From GCA-2729515 sp036336695 (lineage in GTDB: Bacteria; Myxococcota_A; UBA9160; SMWR01), in assembly GCA_036336695.1 (NCBI GenBank), contig JAYZFQ010000003.1:1-30252 (forward strand): 30,252 nt of DNA, read 5' to 3'. The number at the start of each line of letters is the position of its first letter. Positions within the stretch are counted from its first letter, which is position 1. Position numbers and translations under genes: made by a program. The notes beneath the pieces were generated by a model. The model ran no database searches and had not been told where the DNA came from. It was given only the letters and a program-made list of their open reading frames with translations. Below, one piece after another: positions 1-7,909 of this stretch.

Positions 1-1
1 C

Positions 2-1246
2 GAAGCCGGGCCCGAAGGCTGGGCGCCGAGCTGGTTCTTCTTCCACCCCGATCTCGACGCCATCCTTCGCGAGGGCGTCGCGCGCTTTCCCAACGTCGAC
101 GTGCATCTCGAACACGTTGCCGAGGCGATCGAGCAGGGCGAGGACCACGCGGTCGTCGTCGCCCGCGACCTCGGGACCGGCGAAGTCCGCCGCATCGCAA
201 CCCGCTACGTGCTCGGCTGCGACGGCGCCGGCAGCACCTGCCGGAAACAAGCGGGCATCGGGTTCGAAAGTCTCGGCTTCGACCAGGACTGGCTCGTCGT
301 GGACGTCGCGCTGCAGAGCGACGTGGACCTGCCGCGCATCCCCCGACAGGTCTGCGATCCCGCCCGCATCGTCACGATGGTCCCGAACGTGCGGCGGCTG
401 CGACGCTGGGAGTTCCAGCTGCGGCCTGGGGAACACCCGGCGGAGATGGAGCAGCCCGCGCGCGTCTGGGAACTCCTCGCGCCCTGGCTGAAGCCCGACG
501 ATGCCGAACTGATTCGCGCAGTGGTCTACACCTTCCACGGCACCGTGGCCCCGCGCTGGCGCGACCGGCACCTCTTCCTGCTCGGCGATGCCGCCCACCA
601 GATGCCGCCCTTCCTGGGACAGGGCATGTGTTCGGGCATCCGGGACGCCGCCAATCTTTCCTGGAAACTCGGCCTCGTCCTCGACGGAAAAGCGCCCGCG
701 GCGCTCCTCGACAGCTACGAAGCCGAGCGCCGCCCCCACGCCCAGGACACCGTCGAATGGGGCGTCGCCTGCGGACGTTTGATCGACGCGTTCGCCGCCC
801 ACGAAGGTGGCACCGGGCCCGAGCCGAGCGAAGAGGACAAGCGCTCGGCCTACGGCGGCAACCGCGCCCTGCGTACCCTCGCGGGCGGCGTGCTCCAGAA
901 AAACCCGCCGCCCGGAGCGCCGATCGGCACGAACTTTCCCCAGACGCGACGCCCGGGGCTTCGACTCGACGACTGCGTCGGCGAGCGTTTTGCCGTCTTC
1001 GCCCGGACACAACCCGACGCCGCGCTGTCCGCCAGGTCCCGAGCCTTTCTCGACGCAGTCGATGCGCGGCGTTTCGCAATCGCCGACGTCGACGATGCGC
1101 TGGGCTCCCTCGCCTTGCACTTCGCCGACTACCACGCTGTCGTGGTCCGGCCCGACCGCTACGTATTCGGCGTCGCCCGGACACCCGAAGACCTGGAACC
1201 GCTCGTCCTCGAACTGCAACACGTGCTCGGCGGGCGGAGCGCCTAG
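2..1246 (+). CDS. FAD-dependent aromatic hydroxylase, MhpA-like (5' truncated)
   Basis: The frame is open to the first base of the window, so the N-terminus with the GxGxxG FAD-binding motif lies upstream; 414 residues remain. The second FAD motif of class A flavoprotein monooxygenases is clear: GDAAHQMPPFLGQGMCSG followed by RDAANLSWKL. This loop binds the FAD ribityl/pyrophosphate part and is closest to 3-(3-hydroxyphenyl)propionate hydroxylase (MhpA) and related phenol hydroxylases. A C-terminal thioredoxin-like domain typical of the family follows (RPGLRLDD, then VVVRPDRYVFGVA near the end). Expected reaction: NAD(P)H-dependent ring hydroxylation of a phenolic compound in the cytoplasm. 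The substrate cannot be told from this sequence. Its stop codon shares the tetranucleotide CTAG with the stop of the convergent next gene. Confidence 0.85.
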   Translation, partial: EAGPEGWAPSWFFFHPDLDAILREGVARFPNVDVHLEHVAEAIEQGEDHAVVVARDLGTGEVRRIATRYVLGCDGAGSTCRKQAGIGFESLGFDQDWLVVDVALQSDVDLPRIPRQVCDPARIVTMVPNVRRLRRWEFQLRPGEHPAEMEQPARVWELLAPWLKPDDAELIRAVVYTFHGTVAPRWRDRHLFLLGDAAHQMPPFLGQGMCSGIRDAANLSWKLGLVLDGKAPAALLDSYEAERRPHAQDTVEWGVACGRLIDAFAAHEGGTGPEPSEEDKRSAYGGNRALRTLAGGVLQKNPPPGAPIGTNFPQTRRPGLRLDDCVGERFAVFARTQPDAALSARSRAFLDAVDARRFAIADVDDALGSLALHFADYHAVVVRPDRYVFGVARTPEDLEPLVLELQHVLGGRSA

Positions 1247-3045
1247 CGCAGCAATACGGTGACCCAGCGGCGTTCTTTGCGCGCAGGAAGCAGCGGGGCG
1301 TCCCGGGCGAGGGTCGCCTTGCGCTCGGCGATCCAGGCATCGACCAGGGGGTGGCCCGTGCGGCCGTCTTCGGGATGGGGCGGCGCCACGTCCAGCACGA
1401 GCGAGCGCACGCCGCGCTCCCGCAATAACGCGAGGGCTTGGTCCGGCGGTGTCCGTTCGTCGAAGTAGAGTTCGCCGTTTCGCTCCCACAGGAGGTTGTA
1501 GACGGGCTGGGACATCCACGAGACCGCCCCCATCGGAATCCCGACGACGGGCGGTGCGTCGGCCACCAGCCGGCGGAGCGCAGCCTGGTCGGGAAAGCGC
1601 GTCTGCTCGTACGCACCCGGGGTCCGCAGGGCGGCGATGCGCGGCAACAGGGCCACCGCCGCCACGGCCCCCTGGTGCAGGGCCACCAGGACGAGCGCCG
1701 CGCCGAGCACGCCGCGGGCCAGCCTTCCGGAAGCGGCCAGGCGCCAACCCCCAACAGCCGCCGCGATGGCCAACCAGGGCCAGAGAGGCGTGCCGAAGCG
1801 GGCCGCCGGCAGGAACACGAACCAGGGCACGAGGAGCAGCGCACCCACGGCGATGAGGGCCCAGGTCGCGCGGGAAAGCCCACCGAAGGCAAGGGGCCCG
1901 AGCGCGAGGGGGAGCGGGCCGACGAGACCACTGACGTGGACGTTCCGCCCGAAGGTCAGCGACGCGAGCCAGGTGAAAAAGCCCAGCGGATCCCGCGCCA
2001 CCGGGTAGTTCGCCGCGGCCCGCATCCCGCGAAACTCGAGGTAGCGCGCCGCAGCCGGCTCGGCCCCGAAGACGGGAAAGAACGGACTGCCCGCCGTGAG
2101 TGCCGTCTTCACGAGCCAGGGCACCACCGCCGCAAGACAGAGCGCGCCGCGGCTCGCGAGCAGGGAAAGGGACGGCGGCCGACCGCCCACCAGCGCCAGG
2201 GCAAGCACGGCCGGCGCAAGGGCCGCAGCGTGGAGTTTCGCGTTGGCCGCAAACGCCAGGCAGAGCGCCGCGGCGGTCAGGTCTCGCGGCGTTCCCCCGC
2301 GGTTCCAGCGATCGACGAGGAGAAGGGCGCCGAAACCGTAGGCCCCGACGCCGAGATCGACGTAGGTGCTGGGCGCCAGTTCAACGGTGAGCGGCGCGAG
2401 CAACACGAAGAACCCGGCCAGGGCCCCCGCCGCCGGAGACGCCCGGCGCGTGGTCTCGGCGCGCACGAGCGCGGCGAGCGCCAGGGCAAACATCGCGGAA
2501 ATACTCGCCGCCGCATCGGGCCAGCCCGACGTCACCGCCGGCACGGCGAGCAGGTCGAGGCCGGCACGAAACTCGGCGTCGATCATGCCGGGCACGGCGC
2601 GGATGGGACCCTCGGTCCACGCGGCCACGAGCGGCAGGTGGTACTCGAAACCGTCCCAGTAGGTCTCGGGGGCGAGAGAAGCCAGGACGATCAGCGCTGC
2701 GAGCACCCCGGCGGCGGTGTCGGCCCGGCGCGCCAGGATGGACGCCTCGGAGGCATCGGACGTCTCCGCCGTCCGCCGTTCCCCGGGGCGCAAACTCCGG
2801 AACGGCCAGAGCAGCGCGGTAACAATCGCAGCAGCCAGAACAGGGAGCGGAATGCCGACGGCGCGAAGCAGCAGGATCCCGAGCGACGCGAAGCCGGTTC
2901 CGAGCAGCCACGCCCAAGCCAGGCGCTCGGCCCCCCGCACCTCGGGACCCAGGCGCGGCATCAGCCGGATGCCCACCAGGAGGTAGGCGATGCAGGGCAC
3001 CAGGCCTGCACCCAGCAGTTCGACGAGTTCCGCCGGGGCCCTCAC
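1243..3045 (-). CDS. GT-C family membrane glycosyltransferase (ArnT/PMT-like)
   Basis: A 600-residue, strongly hydrophobic polytopic protein with roughly ten or more membrane segments. After the first helices comes the motif WDGFEYHLPLV (Asp about residue 131). This matches the catalytic Asp in the first extracytoplasmic loop of GT-C glycosyltransferases that use polyprenyl-phosphate sugars (ArnT, PMT, GT39/GT83). A soluble C-terminal tail follows residue about 540. The frame is open further upstream, but the extra 70 residues are Arg-rich and unlike a membrane protein N-terminus, so I chose GTG at 3045, which overlaps the stop of a possible small upstream gene (GTGA). No strong Shine-Dalgarno is visible, in keeping with translational coupling. 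Likely role: transfer of a sugar to a lipid, glycan or protein in the periplasm. The acceptor is unknown. Confidence 0.7.
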   Translation of the reverse strand: MRAPAELVELLGAGLVPCIAYLLVGIRLMPRLGPEVRGAERLAWAWLLGTGFASLGILLLRAVGIPLPVLAAAIVTALLWPFRSLRPGERRTAETSDASEASILARRADTAAGVLAALIVLASLAPETYWDGFEYHLPLVAAWTEGPIRAVPGMIDAEFRAGLDLLAVPAVTSGWPDAAASISAMFALALAALVRAETTRRASPAAGALAGFFVLLAPLTVELAPSTYVDLGVGAYGFGALLLVDRWNRGGTPRDLTAAALCLAFAANAKLHAAALAPAVLALALVGGRPPSLSLLASRGALCLAAVVPWLVKTALTAGSPFFPVFGAEPAAARYLEFRGMRAAANYPVARDPLGFFTWLASLTFGRNVHVSGLVGPLPLALGPLAFGGLSRATWALIAVGALLLVPWFVFLPAARFGTPLWPWLAIAAAVGGWRLAASGRLARGVLGAALVLVALHQGAVAAVALLPRIAALRTPGAYEQTRFPDQAALRRLVADAPPVVGIPMGAVSWMSQPVYNLLWERNGELYFDERTPPDQALALLRERGVRSLVLDVAPPHPEDGRTGHPLVDAWIAERKATLARDAPLLPARKERRWVTVLLR

Positions 3046-3173
3046 GGCAGGAAGGCCGTGCCGAATTCCCGCGCGGCGAGGTGCAACAAGACGACGGCGG
3101 CCACCCAAGCCAGGGCCAACGCGCGGCGCCAGCCGCCGAAGCCACGGGGCGGTTCGGGTGCGGAGCGGCTCAA
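3042..3173 (-). CDS. possible 43-aa single-span membrane protein
   Basis: A short frame lies directly upstream of the glycosyltransferase gene and ends in a TGA that overlaps its GTG start. From TTG at 3173, with GGAG eight bases upstream, it gives 43 residues: a basic/proline N-terminus (SRSAPEPPRGFGGWRR), one hydrophobic segment (ALALAWVAAVVLLHLAA) and a short tail. The topology would be N-in by the positive-inside rule. I do not recognise a family. Support is limited to the 4-bp overlap, the ribosome binding site and the membrane segment. It could equally be the N-terminal helix of the glycosyltransferase separated by a frameshift. Confidence 0.3.
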   Translation of the reverse strand: MSRSAPEPPRGFGGWRRALALAWVAAVVLLHLAAREFGTAFLP

Positions 3174-3321
3174 CGGCGCAACTCCGGGGCGCCCGGTGCC
3201 GCGCGGAGCACCGCACCGCCCCGCGCGAAGCGGACGAGCGCCCCCCCGGTACCACCGACGTCGCCGGCCCGAATCACGGTGCAAGCATTCCGGTTCAACC
3301 GGGTTTTCGCCAGCGCTCGTG

Positions 3322-3341
3322 TAGACTGCCGGCTGCGGAGG
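3322..3341 (+). promoter_or_regulatory. possible -10 box and ribosome binding site of the phosphatase-Mla operon
   Basis: TAGACT at 3322-3327 resembles a sigma-70 -10 element, and GGAGG at 3337-3341 lies six bases before the ATG at 3348. No convincing -35 is seen at 16-18 bp spacing. The 170 bases between 3174 and 3347 hold no other recognisable feature. Confidence 0.28.
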
Positions 3342-3347
3342 CCGGGG

Positions 3348-4607
3348 ATGCCGGAAGCAGCGCAGCTCGATTCCGACCAGTTCGAGGGCGCATTCGCGCT
3401 GCTCGCCGAGTTGACCCAGCACTTCGCCGAGGCCCTGAACCTCGAGCGAACGCTCGAACGCGCCCTGGAGTCGATCGCCGCCCATGTCGGCGCCGAGGCC
3501 GGCTCGCTCTGGCTCGTCGAGAACGACGGGCAGGAACTCGCCTGCGCCGCCTGTGTCGGCCCCAACCCCATCACGGGCCTGCGGCTCCCGGTGTCCGAAG
3601 GCATCGTGGGCAAGAGCGTGCGCGAAAATGCGTGCCAGACCGTCCTCGACGTCGCGAGCGATCCAGATTTCTCCCAAAAGATGGACGCGGAATCGGGGTT
3701 CCTGACGCGCTCGCTCCTGTGTGCTCCCATGCGCTTTTCCGAGGACGTGATCGGCGCCGTCGAACTCGTAAACAAGCGCGACGGCGACGGACGCTTCGCG
3801 ACCCGAGACGGCCACCTCCTCCAGGTGCTGGCCTCGTCTGCGGGGCTCGCGATCGCCAACGCGCGCCTCGCCGCGGACCAGCTGGAAAACGAGCGGGTGC
3901 GCCGGGAACTCGAACTCGCGGCGGAGATCCAGCGCAATCTCCTCCCCGCGCCCCGGCCGGCACCCTTTCCCATCTACGGGCTGAACGTCCCGGCACGCAC
4001 GGTTTCGGGCGATTTCTTCGACATCCTCCCCGTTTCCCGCCGCCGCTTCCATTTCTGCCTGGGAGACGTGTCGGGCAAGGGCATGAATGCCGCCATGCTG
4101 ATGGCCAAGACCGCGAGCCTCTACCGCTGCCTCGCGCGGGAAGCCGGCAGCCCCGGGGTCTTGCTCGCGCGGCTCAACGACGAGATCTGTGAAACGGCGA
4201 CCCGGGGCATGTTCGTGACCATGGCCGCCGGCATCTACGACGCCAACACCGGGGCGGTGCGCCTGGCCAACGCCGGCCACGAGCCCCCGCTCTTCCGGGC
4301 ACGGGACGGGAGCTTCGCGGACTTTCCGGCCCAGGCGCCGCCCCTCGGCATCGTCGCCGGCAGCGCCTTTCCCGAAGACGACCTGGAGCTGGCTGGCGGC
4401 GCGCTCTACCTCTGCTCCGACGGCCTCACGGAAGCCGAGGCCGGGCCGGGAAATGCCCTCGGCGCGGACGGACTCCGTCGGCTCGTCACCCAGTACCGGG
4501 AGCAGTCCCTCGCCGAGCGCATCGAGGCGATCGGAGCCGACGTATCGGCCATGGACACCCGGGACGACCTCACCCTGCTCGGCGTCTCGGACGAGGCCGA
4601 GCGCTGA
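3348..4607 (+). CDS. GAF domain SpoIIE/RsbU-type PP2C serine phosphatase
   Basis: 419 residues. A GAF sensor domain (about residues 25-172) is joined by a helical linker (ELELAAEIQRNLLP, typical of RsbU-like proteins) to a PPM/SpoIIE phosphatase domain (about 205-419). Metal-binding motifs are present: GDFFD (221-225), GDVSGKGMNAAM (239-250), CSDGLTEA and the C-terminal DDLTLLGV. Known role of the family: dephosphorylation of a STAS anti-anti-sigma factor in a partner-switching pathway, with the GAF domain sensing a small ligand or redox state. The start is the ATG with GGAGG six bases upstream; the open frame upstream is Arg/Pro-rich and without homology. The stop overlaps by one base the start of the RsbW-like gene (TGATG), and the STAS gene follows, so all three partners are encoded together. 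Confidence 0.9.
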   Translation: MPEAAQLDSDQFEGAFALLAELTQHFAEALNLERTLERALESIAAHVGAEAGSLWLVENDGQELACAACVGPNPITGLRLPVSEGIVGKSVRENACQTVLDVASDPDFSQKMDAESGFLTRSLLCAPMRFSEDVIGAVELVNKRDGDGRFATRDGHLLQVLASSAGLAIANARLAADQLENERVRRELELAAEIQRNLLPAPRPAPFPIYGLNVPARTVSGDFFDILPVSRRRFHFCLGDVSGKGMNAAMLMAKTASLYRCLAREAGSPGVLLARLNDEICETATRGMFVTMAAGIYDANTGAVRLANAGHEPPLFRARDGSFADFPAQAPPLGIVAGSAFPEDDLELAGGALYLCSDGLTEAEAGPGNALGADGLRRLVTQYREQSLAERIEAIGADVSAMDTRDDLTLLGVSDEAER

Positions 4608-5020
4608 TGGGAGCACCGCTCCTCGACCTCCGCTTCCCCGCCCGCGCGACCGAACTCAAACCGGCGCGCCACGCCGTCAAGGAGGCGGTGCGGGGCGCCG
4701 GGTGCAGCGAAGCCGTGGCCCGGGACATCGTCCTCGCCCTCGACGAGGCCTGCCAGAACGTAATCCGCTACGCCTACGGCCCCGAACGTGCGGGAGACAT
4801 CGGGCTGACGATCGAGCAGGCAGGCGACCAGTTGGTCTTCGTCCTCACGGACTGGGCCCCCCCGATCGACCGGGAGAGCGTGCAACCGCGGGATCTCGAC
4901 GACGTCCGGCCCGGCGGCCTGGGGACCCACCTGATCCGGGAGGTGATGGATCAAGCCGACTTCGTCGATCCCCCATCCGGGTGCGGGAACGTGTTACGAA
5001 TGGTGCGGCAGATCGCCTGA
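4607..5020 (+). CDS. RsbW-like anti-sigma/serine kinase ATPase (HATPase_c_2)
   Basis: 137 residues, the usual size for RsbW/SpoIIAB-type kinases. The N box LALDEACQNVIRYAY (conserved Glu and Asn that hold Mg-ATP) lies near residue 45, and the G2-like GGLGTHLIREVMD near residue 105. The G1 box reads DWAPPID where the family usually has DxGxPFD, so Gly is replaced by Ala; ATP binding is still plausible. The family binds and phosphorylates a STAS partner or sequesters a sigma factor. No sigma factor gene is in the window, and the genes on either side are a PP2C phosphatase and a STAS protein. Start overlaps the preceding stop by one base. Confidence 0.85.
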   Translation: MGAPLLDLRFPARATELKPARHAVKEAVRGAGCSEAVARDIVLALDEACQNVIRYAYGPERAGDIGLTIEQAGDQLVFVLTDWAPPIDRESVQPRDLDDVRPGGLGTHLIREVMDQADFVDPPSGCGNVLRMVRQIA

Positions 5021-5041
5021 GAACGGGCTCGAGGAGACGCC

Positions 5042-5362
5042 ATGGAGCATACGGTCCGGGAAGAGAGCGGAGCACTCGTGGCGTGCTTCACGGGGGAAAT
5101 CGACCTCGAGCACTCGCCCACGGCCCGCAAGGTGCTCCTGGACTGCGTCGACAAGTCCAGCAAGGTCCTGGTGGACCTCTCGGGGGTCGAGTACATCGAC
5201 TCATCGGGGGTGGCGAGCCTGGTCGAGGCCTTCCAGAAGGCCAAGAAATCGGGGGGCGAGTTTGCGCTGGTGTCGGTGAACGACGCGGCGCTCCGCGTGC
5301 TCGAACTGGCGCGTCTCGACAAGGTCTTCACCATCCACGCCACCCTCGCGGAAGGACTCTGA
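5042..5362 (+). CDS. STAS domain protein, RsbV-like antagonist or MlaB equivalent
   Basis: 106 residues forming a single STAS domain. The phospho-acceptor motif is YIDSSGVASL, with Ser54 aligning to the phosphorylated Ser58 of Bacillus SpoIIAA. Helix and strand after it (AKKSGGEFALVSVND) also resemble E. coli MlaB, the STAS subunit that binds the MlaF ATPase. GAGGAG precedes the ATG. It sits between an RsbW-like kinase gene and the mlaE permease gene, the latter starting only two bases after its stop. It could therefore be a classical anti-anti-sigma factor, the MlaB subunit of the transporter, or both. The intact DSSG motif shows that control by phosphorylation is possible; the rest is inference. 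Confidence 0.88.
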   Translation: MEHTVREESGALVACFTGEIDLEHSPTARKVLLDCVDKSSKVLVDLSGVEYIDSSGVASLVEAFQKAKKSGGEFALVSVNDAALRVLELARLDKVFTIHATLAEGL

Positions 5363-5364
5363 GG

Positions 5365-6186
5365 TTGGCCGCACCCGAACGGTCGGACCCGGCGCCGGTG
5401 CGCGCCGCCGAAACCGTGGGGAAGGCGGCCCTGAACAGCCTGTCGAGCGTGGGCTTCGGCGCGAGCCTGGTCTGGGACTCCGCCTACTGGCTCCTGATGG
5501 GGCGGCGGCGCGGACAGACGGTGCGGGCGCAACCGATCTTCGCCGAGATGATGGAGATCGGAATCCGGGCGCTTCCGATCGTGACCCTCCTCTCGGTCAC
5601 CATCGGCATCATGCTCGCGATCCAGGGCATCTACCAGCTGCGACGCTTCGGCGCCGAGAGCCAGGTCGTGATCGGCGTCGCCTTCGGCATGACGCGGGAA
5701 TTCGCACCGCTCATCACGGGCATCCTCGTCGCGGGCCGTTCCGGTTCGGCACTCGCCGCGCGCCTGGGCACCATGACCATCAACCAGGAAATCGACGCGC
5801 TCCGGGTCATGGGGGTGAACCCGATCCGGTTCCTCGTCGTTCCCAGCCTCGTCGCGATGCTGATCATCTTGCCGGCGCTGGTGATCTGGGCCGACCTCGT
5901 CTCCCTGCTCGGCGCCGGACTCTTCATCAGCGCCGAGCTGGGGATGACTCTCGGAATCTACGTCGACCAGGTCCTGACGCTCCTGCAGACCGGCGACGTG
6001 CTCAACGGCCTGCAGAAGAGCCTCATCTTCGCCGTGCTGATCACGGTGATCGGAATCGCCGACGGCGCCTCCGTCAAAGGTGGCGCGGAAGGCGTGGGCC
6101 GCGTCACCACGAACGCCGTGGTGCACGGGATCACCGCGATCGTGCTCGTAGACATGATCTTCGCCTTTGCGACGACGAGAGGCTGA
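5365..6186 (+). CDS. mlaE: MlaE-family lipid ABC transporter permease
   Basis: 273 residues with about five to six membrane segments. It carries the MlaE signature: an amphipathic N-terminal segment, QGIYQLRRFGAESQVVIGVA, then REFAPLITGILVAGRSGSALAARLGTM and the EIDALRVMGVNPIRFLVVP segment that contacts the ATPase. The protein moves phospholipids between inner and outer membrane with MlaF and MlaD. The start is taken as TTG at 5365, two bases after the STAS stop, with GAAGGA nine bases upstream; GTG at 5398 is an alternative. Length matches the family (about 260). Neighbours downstream are the matching ATPase, MCE protein and lipoprotein. Confidence 0.93.
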   Translation: MAAPERSDPAPVRAAETVGKAALNSLSSVGFGASLVWDSAYWLLMGRRRGQTVRAQPIFAEMMEIGIRALPIVTLLSVTIGIMLAIQGIYQLRRFGAESQVVIGVAFGMTREFAPLITGILVAGRSGSALAARLGTMTINQEIDALRVMGVNPIRFLVVPSLVAMLIILPALVIWADLVSLLGAGLFISAELGMTLGIYVDQVLTLLQTGDVLNGLQKSLIFAVLITVIGIADGASVKGGAEGVGRVTTNAVVHGITAIVLVDMIFAFATTRG

Positions 6187-6190
6187 CGCC

Positions 6191-7015
6191 ATGGCCCAAC
6201 CCGTCGCCGAAACCTCGCCTGCCGACGCCATCCGGGTGCGCGACCTCGTCACCCACTACGGCGACCGGGAGATCCTGCACGGCATCGACATGGAAGTCCG
6301 GCAGGGCGAGATCATGGTGATCATGGGCGGAAGCGGCTCGGGGAAGACGACCCTGTTGCGCCACCTGCTCGGGCTCGAAAAGGCCACTTCGGGTTCGATC
6401 GAACTGCTCGGACAGGAACTCACGGCGATGAGCGACACCGAACTCTACGCCATGAGCCGCAAGCTCGGTGTCGCCTTCCAGGGCGGTGCGCTCTTCAGCT
6501 CCATGACCGTCGGCGAAAACGTGATGCTGCCCCTGGTGGAGCACACGGATCTCGATCCCGGCACCATGGAAATCATGATGCGCATAAAGCTCGAGATCGT
6601 GAAGCTCGCCGGCTTCGAAGACCTGATGCCTTCGGAACTGTCGGGAGGCATGATCAAGCGCGCAGCCTTCGCGCGCGCCGTGGTCATGGACCCGGCCGTG
6701 TTGTTCGCCGACGAACCGTCGGCGGGGCTCGACCCGGTGGTCTCGCGCTCCCTGGACGAACTCATCTTGAATCTCCGCGACGCCCTGGGCATGACCATCG
6801 TCGTCGTGACCCATGAACTCGAGAGCGCCTTCAACATCGCAGACCGCATCACCATGCTCGATCGCGGGAACATCCTGACGATCGGAACGCCCGACGAACT
6901 GAAGAACAGCGACAACGAACGGGTGCAGCACCTGCTGAACCGCTGCTTCGAAGAGGACGTGCTCGACGCCGACGCCTACCTGGCCCGGCTCACCGGGGAC
7001 AGTCCCAGGGACTAA
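6191..7015 (+). CDS. mlaF: MlaF-type ABC transporter ATPase
   Basis: 274 residues. Walker A GGSGSGKTT, Q-loop AFQGGALFSSMTV, signature LSGGMIKR, Walker B VLFADEPSAGLDP and switch His in VVTHE are all intact. The Met-containing signature and the AFQGGALF stretch are typical of MlaF/Ttg2A rather than of general importers. It energises lipid transport through MlaE. The start is the ATG at 6191 with GAGAGG eight bases before it; it lies five bases from the mlaE stop. The C-terminus (LNRCFEEDVLDADAYLARL) is an acidic helical extension; in E. coli the C-terminus of MlaF is part of the MlaB contact, so this region is relevant to binding of the STAS protein. Confidence 0.94.
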   Translation: MAQPVAETSPADAIRVRDLVTHYGDREILHGIDMEVRQGEIMVIMGGSGSGKTTLLRHLLGLEKATSGSIELLGQELTAMSDTELYAMSRKLGVAFQGGALFSSMTVGENVMLPLVEHTDLDPGTMEIMMRIKLEIVKLAGFEDLMPSELSGGMIKRAAFARAVVMDPAVLFADEPSAGLDPVVSRSLDELILNLRDALGMTIVVVTHELESAFNIADRITMLDRGNILTIGTPDELKNSDNERVQHLLNRCFEEDVLDADAYLARLTGDSPRD

Positions 7016-7021
7016 GAGGAC

Positions 7022-7909
7022 GTGAAGAACGAGAAACGCAACTACCTGGTCGTCGGAACCTTCGTGATCGCGATGGCCGTGGCCCTCATCGTGTGGGTCT
7101 CCCTCATGGCGGGACAGATGGGTGCTTCGGATCGCTATTCCGTGGTCTTCGGCCACCTGAACAACGTCAAGCCGGGTGCGCGGGTGCTCTTCGAAGGCTT
7201 CCCGGTGGGCCTGGTCGACACCATCACCCCCATGGACCGCGACGGACGCCGCGTATTCAGCGTGGGCATGGCCGTCGAGGAAGGCTGGCCCATTCCCGCC
7301 AACAGCACCGCCAGCATCACCCAAGGGCTCTTTTCCGCGCCCGAGCTTTCCATCGAACGCGGGGACTCGGCGCAGATGCTGGCCCCCGGCTCCGAAATCC
7401 AGCCGCTCGAGGGCGCCGACATCCTCGATGCGCTGAAGACGACGAGCAGCAAGGCGAACCGCATTCTCGACGAAGTCGCCGAAGCCGCCCCCGGGCTCGT
7501 GGGCGACGCCGAGGCGCTCCTGGCCCAGTTGGAAACCTCCGCGGGTCGGATCAACGAAATCCTCAATCCGGAAAACGTCCGCCGCATTTCCAGCATCCTG
7601 GGCAACTTCGAAGAAGCGACGAACGAGGCAAACCACCTCCTCGTCGAACTGCGCAAGGCGAGCGAGAACGTGGACCTGCTCGTCGGGCACCTGGACGCGC
7701 TGCTCGACGAGGAAAGCGGAGACGTCTCCCAGGCCATCGACGATGCCCGGCACACACTGGCCACCATCGCGCGCCATATCGATGCCATCACGGCCGATCT
7801 CGAGGATACGACGCGCAACCTGAACGAGTTCAGCAAGCAGTTGCGCGCCAATCCCGGAGTGCTGATTCGGGGACGCGCGTCTTCGGACGACGGAGGTTGG
7901 TCCCAATGA
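7022..7909 (+). CDS. mlaD: MlaD-like MCE domain protein
   Basis: 295 residues: a short cytoplasmic N-terminus, one membrane helix (about 7-30: YLVVGTFVIAMAVALIVWV), an MCE domain (about 38-115, with GHLNNVKPGARVLFEGFPVG and ITQGLFSAPELSIERG) and a long, mostly helical C-terminal part (about 140-280). MCE proteins form hexameric rings that carry lipid from the MlaE/F complex into the periplasm. The long helical tail is more like the needle-type or mycobacterial MCE tails than E. coli MlaD (about 180 residues). The GTG start is six bases after mlaF; GAGGA is too close to it to be ideal, with AGGGA ten bases upstream as an alternative. No mlaC or mlaA is present here. Confidence 0.9.
   Translation: MKNEKRNYLVVGTFVIAMAVALIVWVSLMAGQMGASDRYSVVFGHLNNVKPGARVLFEGFPVGLVDTITPMDRDGRRVFSVGMAVEEGWPIPANSTASITQGLFSAPELSIERGDSAQMLAPGSEIQPLEGADILDALKTTSSKANRILDEVAEAAPGLVGDAEALLAQLETSAGRINEILNPENVRRISSILGNFEEATNEANHLLVELRKASENVDLLVGHLDALLDEESGDVSQAIDDARHTLATIARHIDAITADLEDTTRNLNEFSKQLRANPGVLIRGRASSDDGGWSQ

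Noticed and set aside
1438..3324. Long plus-strand open frame opposite the glycosyltransferase gene
   Set aside because: Its translation is dominated by Arg, Gly, Glu and Pro with no domain pattern; it is the mirror of a G+C-rich coding sequence.
3348..5362. Sporulation or general stress sigma-factor regulon
   Set aside because: SpoIIE/RsbW/RsbV-type proteins alone do not imply sporulation; no sigma factor or sporulation gene is present and the genes run into a Mla operon.
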